64,000 bases of DNA from JAWKWH01 sp965204295 (GCA_965204295.1 OZ241973.1:186001-250000), one strand, 5' to 3'. Counted from the first letter of the stretch, positions 41,652 to 51,524 are shown. Notes: generated by a model not told the origin, from the sequence alone. Numbers and translations: made by a program.

Positions 41652-42668
41652 TCACGCCGCCTGCACCATCGTCTCGAATTCCGACCGAATGGCCGCCTCA
41701 TCTGTTTCGTCCTGTCCGGCGCAATGCCCCAGCGCGGCAGCCGCCCTCAATTTGGCCTCTCCGGACAGGCCCGGTGTTCTGCCGGCGACGGCCATCATCT
41801 CCTCCATAACGCCATTGCAATGCAGAACCACATCGCATCCCGCGGCGATAATTGCATCGGTCCGCAATGCGAAATCCCCATAAAGCGCATTCATTGAGAT
41901 ATCATCGCTCATGAGCAATCCATCAAACCCGATTTCACCGCGAATTATTTCCGTAATCAGCTTCGCCGATGTCGTGGCCGGGTTGTCGGGATCAATAGCG
42001 CTGTAAACAATGTGCGCCGTCATCGCCATCGGGCAGTCGTGAAGCGACCTGAAGGGTGCAAAATCCACCGAACGCAATTCATCAAGCGCCGCGGTGACCT
42101 CAGGAAGCTCGAAATGACTGTCGGCGACGGATCGGCCATGACCCGGAATGTGTTTCATAACCGGCAAAACTCCACCCGCCGACAGGCCTTCCATTACCGC
42201 CCGGCCGACCTCCGCCACGCTCTCCGGGTCGTTTCCGTAGGCGCGGTTTCCGATCACATCGCTCGCGCCGCGCGCCGGCACGTCCAGAATCGGCAGGCAA
42301 TCGGCGGTTATGCCAAGTTTCAGAAGATCAAAGGCGTGCAATCGCGACATGATCCACGCGGTGCGCAGACCGGCGTCGCGGTTTTTTCGATATATCGCCC
42401 CAAGCGTCGCGCCATCCGGATAATCGGGCGCCAGAGGGGGACGGAGACGCTGTACTCGTCCGCCTTCCTGATCAATGAAGATCGGAGCATCGGGGTCATC
42501 AATGCTGTCCCGCATGGCGGCGCAAAGGTCCGAGACCTGGTCGGCTTCGGCGATATTTCGCGCAAAGAGAATAAATCCCCATGGCCGTTCATTGCGATAG
42601 AGGGACAACTCCTCGGCCGTAAGCACGGTTCCGCCGGAGCCGAGAATCATTGCTTTTGATTCGCTCAT
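41652..42668 (-). CDS. nagZ: Beta-N-acetylhexosaminidase (glycoside hydrolase family 3)
   Basis: Removes GlcNAc from cell-wall muropeptides in peptidoglycan recycling. The 338-residue single-domain GH3 enzyme shows PWGFILFARNIAEADQVSDL, the substrate-binding FIDQEGGRVQRLRPP, the diagnostic loop MKHIPGHGRSVADSHFELPE that holds the catalytic His-Asp pair, and GFDGLLMSDDISMNAL with the nucleophilic Asp. The ATG at 42668 gives the standard N terminus; upstream extension would overlap the SPOR gene. Located between the SPOR gene and scpA. Confidence 0.94.
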   Translation of the reverse strand: MSESKAMILGSGGTVLTAEELSLYRNERPWGFILFARNIAEADQVSDLCAAMRDSIDDPDAPIFIDQEGGRVQRLRPPLAPDYPDGATLGAIYRKNRDAGLRTAWIMSRLHAFDLLKLGITADCLPILDVPARGASDVIGNRAYGNDPESVAEVGRAVMEGLSAGGVLPVMKHIPGHGRSVADSHFELPEVTAALDELRSVDFAPFRSLHDCPMAMTAHIVYSAIDPDNPATTSAKLITEIIRGEIGFDGLLMSDDISMNALYGDFALRTDAIIAAGCDVVLHCNGVMEEMMAVAGRTPGLSGEAKLRAAAALGHCAGQDETDEAAIRSEFETMVQAA

Positions 42669-42787
42669 GGAAACAGCATAGCGATTTCTCGCGATCTGCG
42701 CACAATGCGGATTACGGGCGATTTGAGGCGGCGGTGCGCCCGGTTGCCGGTCCCGATTCCTGTCCGCGATTTTCGGCGTCGTATGGC

Positions 42788-45172
42788 TTAGCGGGCGATG
42801 AAGCAGTTTGCGCCGGCGTTCTTCAGCCGGCTGCAAAGCAGGACGGCTTCGCTGCGGCTGCCGCCGGCGATACGCACACGATAGTAAGTGCCTTTGCCCT
42901 CGATATCCGCTCTGACGATGTTGACGTCGCGCCCGCCGATAATTGATCCATAACGGTCGGCCATATCGGCGTAGCTGGTTTGCGCCAAGGCCCGGCTTGA
43001 CCGGGACGATATCTGCACCCACCATTCGGGATTGGCTGCGGGAGCAGGCGTTTCAGCCGCTGTTTCGGCGTCCGCCGCCGCCGTTTGCGTTTCCGCCTGC
43101 TGACCTGCTTCCGCGATAACCCGTTCGCGGCGTTGCGCTTCCGTAGCGGCTGCCGCCGCTTGCCGCGCCTCGAATTCGTCTCGCGGAGCAGGCGCCGGGA
43201 AGGGAATTCCCTCGGTCTCGACGCCTTCGGTTTTGCCCGATGAGGTGGAGCCGCCGTCACCCGCAGCCTCATTGTCCGCTGGCGACTGCAACGTCACCTC
43301 GCGGTCGGATTCCGCGTTGTTTTGATCCGCCGGAACGGCGGCGACTTCCGTCGACTTGTTTTCACCGGTTGTTGACGCGGCCTCGGCGGCATTTTCCGTT
43401 TTCACCGTCGTGCCAGTATCGGCGGTTGTCTCCGCTGTGGCGTCGGCTGCTGCCCGCAACTCATTCGTCACGCCGGCGGCAGCCGCGGGTTCCTCGCGGG
43501 GAACGATCGTTCCATCAGGCTTTACGATCAGGGTCTTCACCAGGTGTGGTTTCACGAAGCGCTCGGTCTCCGGGAGGATACTGTCGTCATTTTTTCCCGC
43601 CGGCACAGTGCTGTCGGGCTTGTCCACCGGGGCGATTTCGGCCTGCGTACCGGGTGCCGCCGGATCGGATGAAGCGACACGCGGTATGTTCACATCGCCG
43701 CCGACGTCGACCGGCTCCTCTTCCGTAGAGATCAACTTTTCCTGGGTGAGCCTTTCTGTCAGTGTCGCGCCGGCAACCTGCTCGTAGACCTTCCTGTCTT
43801 CATTCGGAACGGTTTTTCCGCCCGGATCCTCGGGCTTGACCTTGATCGGGCCATTATCGGCCTTGACGACAGCCGGGGCGGCTGTCTCCCCGCCGCCAAA
43901 TGACAGCGCAAACGCCCCGATTCCACCGGCGACAGCAATCGCCGCAACGATCATCGCGATAATTATTCCCCGGCGGGCTCCCCCGTCGTGTTCACCCGTG
44001 TCAACCGCGCGGATATCAAGATTTTGATCAGGATCGAAACCATCCGCACGCAGCGTTTCATCGCGCGGATATTCCTGCTGCTCCCGGTTCGCCCTGCCAT
44101 TCGCGCCGGCGGCAGTTCCAAGCGCTCCCGCGGCGCCGACCCCGGAGCCGCTGCCAATCTTGCGGTTCTTCCCATCGAAAGTGTTATCGAACCGTTCGCC
44201 GGCATTCGGATCCGGTTCTTTGGCGATTGATTCATCTTCAAATCGATCAAAATCAGTTATCTCATCGTATGCTTTTTCAAAATCTTTATCCAAATCCGCA
44301 AAATGCGGCGGCTCGGGAACATCGCTCTCGAACGTGACTTCGGGAATCTCCAGATCGTCTTCGACCGGCACGACCTCGTCGGAAATATCCGCGGTTTCAA
44401 CGAGCGGAGCAGGTTCATCGTCGTCCGCCGCAGCCTGCGAAGATGCGATGTCCGCTGACATTTCTTCCGACGCAATACCGTCACTCGCGACTTCACCGGT
44501 CAGTTGCGCAAGGGCCTTCATCGGGTCATCGGCCATTTCGGTATCCCGCGGTTCGGCGCCGGCGCCCGCGTCACCGACGTTATCATCGCGCGGCGACAGC
44601 ACGACAGCTTCAACCCGAGTTTCCGGACTTTCGTCGACCGGCGACTCCACCGGTTCGCTTTCCGACGTCACTTCATCGGCGGTCGCCACATCGGTTTCAA
44701 GTTCCGCCTGAGCCTCGGAATCCCTGCTACCCAATCCGGCCAACAGATTATTCAACTGATTTTCGAGTTCATCGGGGACCGAAGGCTCATCCGCGGCCGG
44801 CTCGTCGAGAGACCGGGCGATTGCGTCATCAAATGCACCATCAATCCCGTCGTCTTCGGCGGAATTTTCGACCGGTTCCACACCTGTCGCCTCGGCTAAC
44901 GGAGATTTCTCACCGCGCGGCGGCAAATCCTCCAGACCCGGAATCACGGATGTGTCCGCCCGTGGCGCTTTCGCGGTGATCTCTTCGGCGGCAGCCTCCT
45001 CGTTTTCGACAATGGACATTTCGCCCATCAATTCGTTTTCCATATCGATCTGAAACTCGGCGTCGGCCTTCCCGACGGGACCGAACTTCACGATGTGGGA
45101 GAGTTCGGAAATCGGATCGTAGTCCGGATTTGGCGCATCCGCCAGACCATTCGCCTGATTGGTTTTAGCCAT
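42788..45172 (-). CDS. SPOR domain cell-division/peptidoglycan-binding protein
   Basis: A 794-residue protein in three parts: an acidic, low-complexity cytoplasmic region of about 390 residues rich in Glu, Asp and Ala; a single transmembrane segment (GIIIAMIVAAIAVAGGIGAF near residue 400); and a long acidic periplasmic linker leading to a C-terminal SPOR domain (WWVQISSRSSRALAQTSYAD, then YGSIIGGRDVNIVRADIEGK and GTYYRVRIAGGSRSEAVLL). SPOR domains bind denuded glycan at division sites. The large size and acidic regions are notable. Start at 45172 is taken; the frame extends to an ATG at 45307 overlapping argS, which would add 45 residues. Confidence 0.9.
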   Translation of the reverse strand: MAKTNQANGLADAPNPDYDPISELSHIVKFGPVGKADAEFQIDMENELMGEMSIVENEEAAAEEITAKAPRADTSVIPGLEDLPPRGEKSPLAEATGVEPVENSAEDDGIDGAFDDAIARSLDEPAADEPSVPDELENQLNNLLAGLGSRDSEAQAELETDVATADEVTSESEPVESPVDESPETRVEAVVLSPRDDNVGDAGAGAEPRDTEMADDPMKALAQLTGEVASDGIASEEMSADIASSQAAADDDEPAPLVETADISDEVVPVEDDLEIPEVTFESDVPEPPHFADLDKDFEKAYDEITDFDRFEDESIAKEPDPNAGERFDNTFDGKNRKIGSGSGVGAAGALGTAAGANGRANREQQEYPRDETLRADGFDPDQNLDIRAVDTGEHDGGARRGIIIAMIVAAIAVAGGIGAFALSFGGGETAAPAVVKADNGPIKVKPEDPGGKTVPNEDRKVYEQVAGATLTERLTQEKLISTEEEPVDVGGDVNIPRVASSDPAAPGTQAEIAPVDKPDSTVPAGKNDDSILPETERFVKPHLVKTLIVKPDGTIVPREEPAAAAGVTNELRAAADATAETTADTGTTVKTENAAEAASTTGENKSTEVAAVPADQNNAESDREVTLQSPADNEAAGDGGSTSSGKTEGVETEGIPFPAPAPRDEFEARQAAAAATEAQRRERVIAEAGQQAETQTAAADAETAAETPAPAANPEWWVQISSRSSRALAQTSYADMADRYGSIIGGRDVNIVRADIEGKGTYYRVRIAGGSRSEAVLLCSRLKNAGANCFIAR

Positions 45173-45293
45173 GCTATCCCCGTGCTCACACTCTCCAGAC
45201 GCCGTTTCGGCGCCATTTTCACCCGCCGCTACCAGAGCAATGTGGGCAAAAGGTGACGGGTTTTGGCCGGAATTCCGCGCTTTGCCAATAAAC

Positions 45294-47051
45294 TCAGCGC
45301 ATTTCATGTGGCGCTTCCGCGCCGATCAACCCTAACCCCGATGTCAGCACATTGGACACCGCCCGCGCCAAACCCAGTCTGGCATGGGTCAATTCTGGAT
45401 CGTTAGCCTTAACAAACCGTAAGCCGGTTGTCTCGTTTCCTCGATTCCAGTGCGCGTGAAACGCAGAAGCGAGATCGTAAAGGTAAAACGCAATCCGATG
45501 GGGCTCCAGCGTTTGTGCGGCCGCTTCGATGATCCTCGGATACTCGGAAAGCTTTCGGATAAGTCCCAACTCCCCGTCGTCGGTCAACAGATGCAGGCTA
45601 GCGCTCATTTCACCGCTGTCCGGTAAATCGGCGCCAAACCGTTCCCTCGCCCGGCGAAAAACGGAGTGACAGCGCGCCGACGCATACTGGACATAAAAGA
45701 CAGGGTTGTCCTTCGATTGCTCGGTCACCTTTGCGAAGTCGAAATCCAAAGGCTCCATGTTTTTTCGGAACAGCATCATGAAGCGCACGGGATCACGGCC
45801 GACTTCGTCGACCGCCTCGCGAAGCGTGACAAATTCGCCTGCCCGCTTCGACATGCGAACCGGTTCGCCATCGCGAAACAGTTTTACCAGATTGCACAGA
45901 ATCACCGTCAATTCGGACGAACCGCCGGACAGTGCGGCGTTGAGCGCTTCCATGCGTTTGACATAACCGCTGTGATCGGCGCCAAGAACAAAAATCGTCT
46001 GGTCAAAACCGCAGTCGAGCTTGTGCTTTAGATAGGCGACATCGGAAGCGAAATAGGTGTGGGAGCCATCGGATTTCCGCAGCGGCCGGTCCATGTCATC
46101 ACCGGCATCGGTGGAGCGGAACAGCAGTTGCTCGCGATCTTCCCAATCATCCGGTTTCCGCCCCTTCGGCGGCGGCAGTTTGCCCCGATAGACATGGCCC
46201 GCATTTTCAAGTGACGCGATCGCGCCGTCGATTGCCGCGGCGTTGTCGGCGTACAGGCTGCGCTCGGAAAAAAACACGTCGTGATGGACGTTCAGCGTGT
46301 CGAGGTCGGCGCGAATCATGCTCATCATCGCATCAATCGTGCGATCGGCAACGATTCGCAGCGCTTCCCGCTCCGGTTTGTCCTTTAGTGATTCGCCGAA
46401 TTCCTCAACCAGGGATGCTCCGACCGGAACAAGATATTCGCCGGGGTACAACCCCTCAGGGATGTCGCCGACGGCGTCGCCAAGCGCCTCGCGGTAGCGC
46501 CGCCAGACCGAACGCGCCAGAATGTCGATCTGAACGCCGGCATCGTTGATATAATATTCCCTGGTGACGTCGGCCCCGGCAAATGACAGCAAATTGGCGA
46601 GCGCATCACCGACAACCGCGCCGCGACAGTGCCCGACATGCATCGGTCCGGTCGGATTTGCGGAAACGTATTCCACATTTATCCTGCGACCCGCTCCAAC
46701 CTTTGAGCGCCCGTAAGCGGCGCCGGAATCCAGAAGGGATTTGAGATGGGACACCCAAAAGGTGCGGGACAGCTTCAGATTTACAAAGCCGGGACCGGCG
46801 ACCGTGACGGTCTCGATGTCCGCATCCGTCTCCAGAATTCCGGCAATACGCTCGGCCAACGCGCGCGGATTTGACCCAAACGGCTTTGCAAGAACCATCG
46901 CCGCGTTTGAGGCGACATCGCCATGAACGGAATCGCGCGGCGGTTCGGTCGCGATTTTGGAAAAATCGAGATCGCCGTCGTCGTCGGTTTTCGGCTCAAG
47001 AGAACGGAGCGCGTTGATGATGCGAGCGCGAAGATCAGCAAAGACGTTCAT
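45294..47051 (-). CDS. argS: Arginine-tRNA ligase
   Basis: A 585-residue class I aminoacyl-tRNA synthetase. The N-terminal Add-1 tRNA-recognition domain comes first, then the HIGH-type motif in VSANPTGPMHVGHCRGAVVG near residue 130, FVLGADHSGYVKRMEALNAA and the KMSKS-equivalent GEPVRMSKRAGEFVTLREAV. The C-terminal anticodon-binding DALR domain includes VQYASARCHSVFRRARERFG. The chosen ATG at 47051 (MNVFADLRARIINALRSL) is two codons after a TTG at 47057. Complete and of normal length. Confidence 0.96.
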   Translation of the reverse strand: MNVFADLRARIINALRSLEPKTDDDGDLDFSKIATEPPRDSVHGDVASNAAMVLAKPFGSNPRALAERIAGILETDADIETVTVAGPGFVNLKLSRTFWVSHLKSLLDSGAAYGRSKVGAGRRINVEYVSANPTGPMHVGHCRGAVVGDALANLLSFAGADVTREYYINDAGVQIDILARSVWRRYREALGDAVGDIPEGLYPGEYLVPVGASLVEEFGESLKDKPEREALRIVADRTIDAMMSMIRADLDTLNVHHDVFFSERSLYADNAAAIDGAIASLENAGHVYRGKLPPPKGRKPDDWEDREQLLFRSTDAGDDMDRPLRKSDGSHTYFASDVAYLKHKLDCGFDQTIFVLGADHSGYVKRMEALNAALSGGSSELTVILCNLVKLFRDGEPVRMSKRAGEFVTLREAVDEVGRDPVRFMMLFRKNMEPLDFDFAKVTEQSKDNPVFYVQYASARCHSVFRRARERFGADLPDSGEMSASLHLLTDDGELGLIRKLSEYPRIIEAAAQTLEPHRIAFYLYDLASAFHAHWNRGNETTGLRFVKANDPELTHARLGLARAVSNVLTSGLGLIGAEAPHEMR

Positions 47052-47110
47052 GGGCAAATTCCGGATGCACCGTCGACACCGGCATAAGAGCGCCGGACAG
47101 ACGCGCCCGA

Positions 47111-48316
47111 TTATCCCAATTCAAAATCGGGGTCAAACAGCCGCCGGTATTCGGAAATCGCATAAGTGTCCGTCATACCTGCCAGAAAATCAGCGACATG
47201 CCGGGCCCGTACCGCGTCGGTCGCCCGATCCAGTCCTTCCCGCCAGCCATCAGCCAGGTTGGAAGGGTCTTCAAAGTAGACATCGAAAAGCTTTCGCAGC
47301 GCCTCGTCCGCCCTGCCGCGAACTCTCATGACATCGGGATGGCGATACAGGCGCTCGAACAGGAAAGATTTCAGTTCGCGTTCCGACATGGCCATTCGAC
47401 TGTCGAACCGAACGATGGCGCGGTCCGCTTCGCGGATGTCATAGGCCGATTCGGGAGCCAGCTTTTTTAGGCCCGATATCGACGTTTCGATGACATTCTC
47501 GACCATCAGCGTGATCTGGCGGCGCATCAGTTCGTGCCCTGTGCGAACGGCGTCGAGATCCGGATAGGCATCGGCGATCCCGGACAATATCCCGCGCAAC
47601 ATCGAAACATCCCGCAACATATCCAGATCAAGCAGTCCCGATCGCAATCCGTCGTCGATATCATGGGCGTTATAGGCGATATCATCGGCTATCGCGGCGC
47701 ACTGGGCCTCCAGCGAGGCGAACGTGGCCAAATCCAGGGGAAACAGCGCATCAAATCCGGAAATCGTCGCGGACAACGGATCATCGCCGGCATGACGCCC
47801 GGTCAAGGGTCCGTTGTGCTTGACCAAGCCCTCAAGGGTTTCCCAGCTGAGATTCAAACCCTCGAATTCCGCATACCGGTTCTCCAGCCTGGTGACGATG
47901 CTCAGCGACTGGGAATTGTGGTCAAATCCGCCCCACGCCGCCATCTTTTCGTTGAGAGTGTCTTCTCCGGTATGGCCAAACGGCGTGTGCCCAAAATCGT
48001 GAACAAGCGCGATCGCCTCGGCCAGATCCTCATCGAGGCGCAGCGCGCGCGCCAAGGCCCGGGCGATCTGAGCAACTTCGATCGTATGGGTCAGACGCGT
48101 CCGGTAGTGGTCGCCCTCATGCGCGACAAAAACCTGCGTCTTGTGTTTCAGCCGCCTGAACGCGGTGGAATGGATTATCCGGTCCCGGTCCCGCTGGAAC
48201 GGCGTGCGCGTTCTGCTTTCCGCCTCATCGCAAGGCCGACCGCGAGTCCGCGCCGGATCGCTGGCCCAGGCCGCCCGCGGACTGTAGCCGAAGCCGATTG
48301 CGTCAAAATCGTGCAA
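47111..48316 (-). CDS. dgt: dGTP triphosphohydrolase-like HD-domain protein
   Basis: A 401-residue deoxyguanosinetriphosphate triphosphohydrolase-like protein, which hydrolyses dNTPs to nucleoside and triphosphate. The HD-domain metal ligands are visible: TRLTHTIEVAQIARALARAL, LAEAIALVHDFGHTPFGHTG and the later Asp in CAAIADDIAYNAHDIDDGLR. RDRDRIIHSTAFRRLKHKTQ is the typical N-terminal segment. Starts at TTG 48316, which has GGGGAG upstream; no ATG fits better. Gene order argS-dgt-erpA is common in alphaproteobacteria. Confidence 0.92.
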   Translation of the reverse strand: MHDFDAIGFGYSPRAAWASDPARTRGRPCDEAESRTRTPFQRDRDRIIHSTAFRRLKHKTQVFVAHEGDHYRTRLTHTIEVAQIARALARALRLDEDLAEAIALVHDFGHTPFGHTGEDTLNEKMAAWGGFDHNSQSLSIVTRLENRYAEFEGLNLSWETLEGLVKHNGPLTGRHAGDDPLSATISGFDALFPLDLATFASLEAQCAAIADDIAYNAHDIDDGLRSGLLDLDMLRDVSMLRGILSGIADAYPDLDAVRTGHELMRRQITLMVENVIETSISGLKKLAPESAYDIREADRAIVRFDSRMAMSERELKSFLFERLYRHPDVMRVRGRADEALRKLFDVYFEDPSNLADGWREGLDRATDAVRARHVADFLAGMTDTYAISEYRRLFDPDFELG

Positions 48317-48413
48317 TTCCGCACACTCCCCTCATCCCGAACGCCGGATGATTGACTTGACCCCGAACGCTACATACCTATTGGTGAACGAAAGAGGCAA
48401 GGTGGCGGTCGCC

Positions 48414-48779
48414 ATGAGTACGCAAACACTGGACCATGCTGCAAGACCGGGCGGCAAGCGGGTCGAAGTCAGCGAGGCCGCCGCGAAACGAATTGCCGCC
48501 ATATTGTCCGGGGAAACCGGCAAGAGCGCGTTGCGCGTTTCTGTCGAGGGTGGCGGTTGTTCGGGCTTTTCCTACAAGTTCGATCTTGTCGACGGTCGCA
48601 ACGACGATGATCTCATCGTTGAACGTGACGGCGCAACGGTTCTGATTGATGAGCTGTCGATGATCTATATGGGCGGATCGGTGATCGATTTCGTCGACGA
48701 TCTTATCGGCCAGTCGTTTCAGGTGAGGAATCCAAATGCCGTCGCATCGTGCGGCTGCGGAACAAGTTTTTCAATCTGA
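48414..48779 (+). CDS. erpA: A-type iron-sulfur cluster carrier (ErpA/IscA-like)
   Basis: A 121-residue HesB/IscA-fold protein that delivers Fe-S clusters to apo-proteins. All three conserved cysteines are present: SVEGGGCSGFSYKFDL near residue 46, and the C-terminal VASCGCGTSFSI. RVEVSEAAAKRIAAILSGET is the normal N-terminal region. ErpA is chosen over IscA/SufA because of its position beside dgt; the sequence alone cannot decide. The last nine bases overlap the convergent folK 3' end. Confidence 0.9.
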   Translation: MSTQTLDHAARPGGKRVEVSEAAAKRIAAILSGETGKSALRVSVEGGGCSGFSYKFDLVDGRNDDDLIVERDGATVLIDELSMIYMGGSVIDFVDDLIGQSFQVRNPNAVASCGCGTSFSI

Positions 48780-49316
48780 CAGCCACGTCTTCCCCTCGAA
48801 ATCGATATCGATTCCGGTTTTGTCGACCGCCTGCAAAAGTTTCCGGGATGTTGATCCGCCTATCTCGAACTCAGGTGCGATTTCCGCCAGCGGCATCAAC
48901 ACGAAAGCCCGCTCGCGCAGCCGTGGATGTGGGATGTGCAGACCCTGTTCGTCGATGAGGCGGTTTCCGAACGCGATGATGTCCATGTCAATGATTCGAG
49001 GGCCCCAGCGCCGCTTGCGTTCACGCTTCAACGCCCTTTCGATATCCAGGCAGAGATTCAACAGATCTCGCGGTTCGAAAAGAGAACGCAATTCAATGAC
49101 GGCGTTGAGAAAATCGGGCTGGTCGATCATGCCCCATGGCGGCGTACGATAGAGCGAGGATGCGGAGACCACCTCCATATCCGGATGCGACGCAAGCCGG
49201 CTCACCGCCGTCGCCATGGCGCTTTTGGGACAGCCGATATTGCCGCCCAGACCGATGAAGATCCTTTCGCAACCCGGGTTTTCAATCTGGCCAGACAATA
49301 GTGACCTCGGCATGGT
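48771..49316 (-). CDS. folK: 2-amino-4-hydroxy-6-hydroxymethyldihydropteridine diphosphokinase
   Basis: Transfers pyrophosphate from ATP to hydroxymethyldihydropterin in folate synthesis. The ~181-residue protein has IFIGLGGNIGCPKSAMATAV, VSASSLYRTPPWGMIDQPDF LNAVIE, RKRRWGPRIIDMDIIAFGN (the conserved RWGPRxxDxDI) and IPHPRLRERAFVLMPLAEIA. Start uncertain: ATG at 49316 overlaps folB by 35 bases; a TTG at 49301 is possible. Last gene of the folP-folB-folK run. Confidence 0.93.
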   Translation of the reverse strand, partial: TMPRSLLSGQIENPGCERIFIGLGGNIGCPKSAMATAVSRLASHPDMEVVSASSLYRTPPWGMIDQPDFLNAVIELRSLFEPRDLLNLCLDIERALKRERKRRWGPRIIDMDIIAFGNRLIDEQGLHIPHPRLRERAFVLMPLAEIAPEFEIGGSTSRKLLQAVDKTGIDIDFEGKTWLSD

Positions 49317-49647
49317 CCAGAACGCCCGGCACCGGCGCGTTCGGTTTGCGGATTGTGATCGCCGCCGACCTGATCTGAGGATAGCGTTCGACCAGCGCTT
49401 TGGCGCATTCAAGCGCCAGGGCTTCTATCAGGAACCGCCTTTTACCGGTGACAATGGCTTCGATGACCTCGAAGGCGACGCCATAGTCCACGGTATCTTC
49501 GATCGCGTCATCCTCCAGCGCCCGGCCCGGTTCGACCCGCAGTTCCGCGTCGACATAAAAGCGCTGCCCCAGTCGCTCCTCCTCATCCATGATGCCATGA
49601 CGCGCGAAAAACGCGCAGTTGACCATTCGTATCGTGTAGGTGGCCAT
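49282..49647 (-). CDS. folB: Dihydroneopterin aldolase
   Basis: A 121-residue FolB that cleaves dihydroneopterin to hydroxymethyldihydropterin and glycolaldehyde. MVNCAFFARHGIMDEEERLG holds the conserved HG, QRFYVDAELRVEPGRALEDD follows, then IEDTVDYGVAFEVIEAIVTG (pterin-binding), RRFLIEALALECAKALVERY (catalytic Glu context) and ITIRKPNAPVPGVLDHAEVT with the usual Lys. Complete. Its ATG is adjacent to the folP stop. Confidence 0.94.
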   Translation of the reverse strand: MATYTIRMVNCAFFARHGIMDEEERLGQRFYVDAELRVEPGRALEDDAIEDTVDYGVAFEVIEAIVTGKRRFLIEALALECAKALVERYPQIRSAAITIRKPNAPVPGVLDHAEVTIVWPD

Positions 49648-50511
49648 TCAGGCGTCCTCCGAAACGGAAGTATCGGCATTTTCGCCGCGGTGGGCAAGAA
49701 CCGCATCCGCCATCCTCACCGCGTCGATGTTGACCGCCACATTGTGAACCCGGACGATGTCGGCGCCTTTCATCCGCAATATCGCGCTGGTCGCGGCGGT
49801 TCCGATATCCCTGACATCGCCGTCACGGCCGGTCACCGAGCCGACGAACCGCTTTCGCGAGGTTCCGACAAGGAACGGAAATCCCAGTTGGCGCAATTCC
49901 TCGAACCGCGCGACGATCGCGAGGTTTTCAACGGCATTCTTGGCGAATCCAAAGCCCGGATCAAGCACGATCCTGTTGTCCTCGACCTTCGCGGACCGGG
50001 CGATTTTCAGCGAGCGGGTCAGGAAATGGATCTGATCGTCGATCGGGTCAGCCAGTTTTTTTCTGTCGCGGCCGGTGTGCATGACGGCAAGCCCGGCGCC
50101 CCATTCCGCAGCGAGAGAGGCAATTTTCTCATCCTTTTGCAGGCCATGGACATCGTTGACGATGTGCGCTCCGGCTTGAAGCGCCCTTCGGGCGGTTTCA
50201 GCGCGATAGGTGTCCACGGAAATGACGATCTCGCTTTCCGCCGCCAGATCCTCGATTACCGGCAATACGCGCGCCTGTTCTTCTTCCGGCGACAACGGAT
50301 CCGCGCCGGGCCTCGTCGATTCGCCGCCTACGTCGACGATATCGGCGCCCTCGCCGATCATGCGGCGGGCCTGGGCAAGCGCGGATGCGCGGTCCGCGAA
50401 CCGGCCGCCGTCGGAAAACGAATCCGGGGTGACGTTCAGTATGCCCATGACCAGGCATCGCGGGCCCAGCCCGAGCGTTCGTCCATGCGCCAGATGCCAG
50501 GTTCGTTGCAA
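49648..50511 (-). CDS. folP: Dihydropteroate synthase
   Basis: Condenses hydroxymethyldihydropterin pyrophosphate with p-aminobenzoate; target of sulfonamides. The 287-residue TIM-barrel enzyme shows MGILNVTPDSFSDGGRFADR, GADIVDVGGESTRPGADPLS, ISVDTYRAETARRALQAGAH, VNDVHGLQKDEKIASLAAEW and LDPGFGFAKNAVENLAIVAR. LVGTSRKRFVGSVTGRD is also present. It heads the folPBK run and is divergent from the DUF922 gene. Confidence 0.96.
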   Translation of the reverse strand: MQRTWHLAHGRTLGLGPRCLVMGILNVTPDSFSDGGRFADRASALAQARRMIGEGADIVDVGGESTRPGADPLSPEEEQARVLPVIEDLAAESEIVISVDTYRAETARRALQAGAHIVNDVHGLQKDEKIASLAAEWGAGLAVMHTGRDRKKLADPIDDQIHFLTRSLKIARSAKVEDNRIVLDPGFGFAKNAVENLAIVARFEELRQLGFPFLVGTSRKRFVGSVTGRDGDVRDIGTAATSAILRMKGADIVRVHNVAVNIDAVRMADAVLAHRGENADTSVSEDA

Positions 50512-50680
50512 GCGGCGTCCTCCGTCTTTTCGGCCTTATTGTCGCGACGGGGGCGAAAATCAACTACCCGCTCAAGCGGGTTTTGCAAAATTCACCGGCC
50601 GATCGCTTTCGGCTTGCGATTGGCGAACGTGCGACGCATGCTCGACCGAGCCGGCTCCCAATGATCTGAAAGTCGCCGCC

Positions 50681-51301
50681 ATGAAACTCATCGCCAGTGC
50701 CGTCGCGACTGCCGCTCTCGCGGCGATCCTTCCGGCGCACGGTGCGGGAATATCCAAGGAATACAGCTACTTCTCGATAGGCGGCTCAACGCTCCAGGAG
50801 CTTGCAAAGGAACTTGAAAGGCGTGGACCGAAGGTCGACGGCACAGGTCGCCGCCATCCCGGAGCGGTCCGGATGGAATTTACGACCACCGTCAGCTACG
50901 TCCATAACGAGCGTTCCTGCCGGGTTCGGAAAGCGGTGGTTCTGGTCCAGGCGAAAATCATTCTGCCAAAATGGCGTTCGCGGCGAAGGGCCGACCGCGA
51001 GACGCGGATCGTGTGGGATACGCTTTCCGCCGATATAAAACGCCATGAGGAAAGTCACGTCATAATCGCCAAGAATCATGGCCGTGAAATCGAACGGGCG
51101 CTGAAGAGGATGGGGTCGGCCAAAAACTGCGGCCTGCTTGAGCGAAAGGGCGAGAAAATCGCGTCACGCATTCTGGAGAAGCACGACCGCGCCCAAGACA
51201 GATTTGACAAGGTTGAGGGCATCAACTTCGAAGCCCGGATGCTGCGCCTGTTGAAATACCGGATTGAGCGGATTGAGGACGGACGTCTGGGCGGCGGCTG
51301 A
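50681..51301 (+). CDS. DUF922 family putative Zn-dependent peptidase
   Basis: A 206-residue exported protein. Signal peptide MKLIASAVATAALAAILPAH ends at AHGA. The mature part has YSYFSIGGSTLQELAKELER and the HExxH-like zinc motif SADIKRHEESHVIIAKNHGR around residue 125, as expected for DUF922 proteins predicted to be zinc proteases. Paired cysteines (CRVRKAVVLVQAK, KNCGLLERKG) may form a disulfide. Substrate unknown. Divergent from folP, a common arrangement in Hyphomicrobiales. Confidence 0.85.
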   Translation: MKLIASAVATAALAAILPAHGAGISKEYSYFSIGGSTLQELAKELERRGPKVDGTGRRHPGAVRMEFTTTVSYVHNERSCRVRKAVVLVQAKIILPKWRSRRRADRETRIVWDTLSADIKRHEESHVIIAKNHGREIERALKRMGSAKNCGLLERKGEKIASRILEKHDRAQDRFDKVEGINFEARMLRLLKYRIERIEDGRLGGG

Positions 51302-51524
51302 ATTTCCGGCGCTTGATCCGGCAGCCTTGGCGGCCGGGCGACGATCCGTTCGGCGGTTGGCGAGCCGCCTGCCGTTCCGAGATGGATTTCGCCGTCGTCG
51401 CCCCGGGTCAGGAGCTTGATTTTTTTGCAGGTCTCGCGATGTTCCGAATCAATGCTTTGCGAAACAGGGAGAGCGACATGTCGGATCGTTTTCGGTCCGG
51501 CGAAGTTCGACGCGGGTTGACAGT

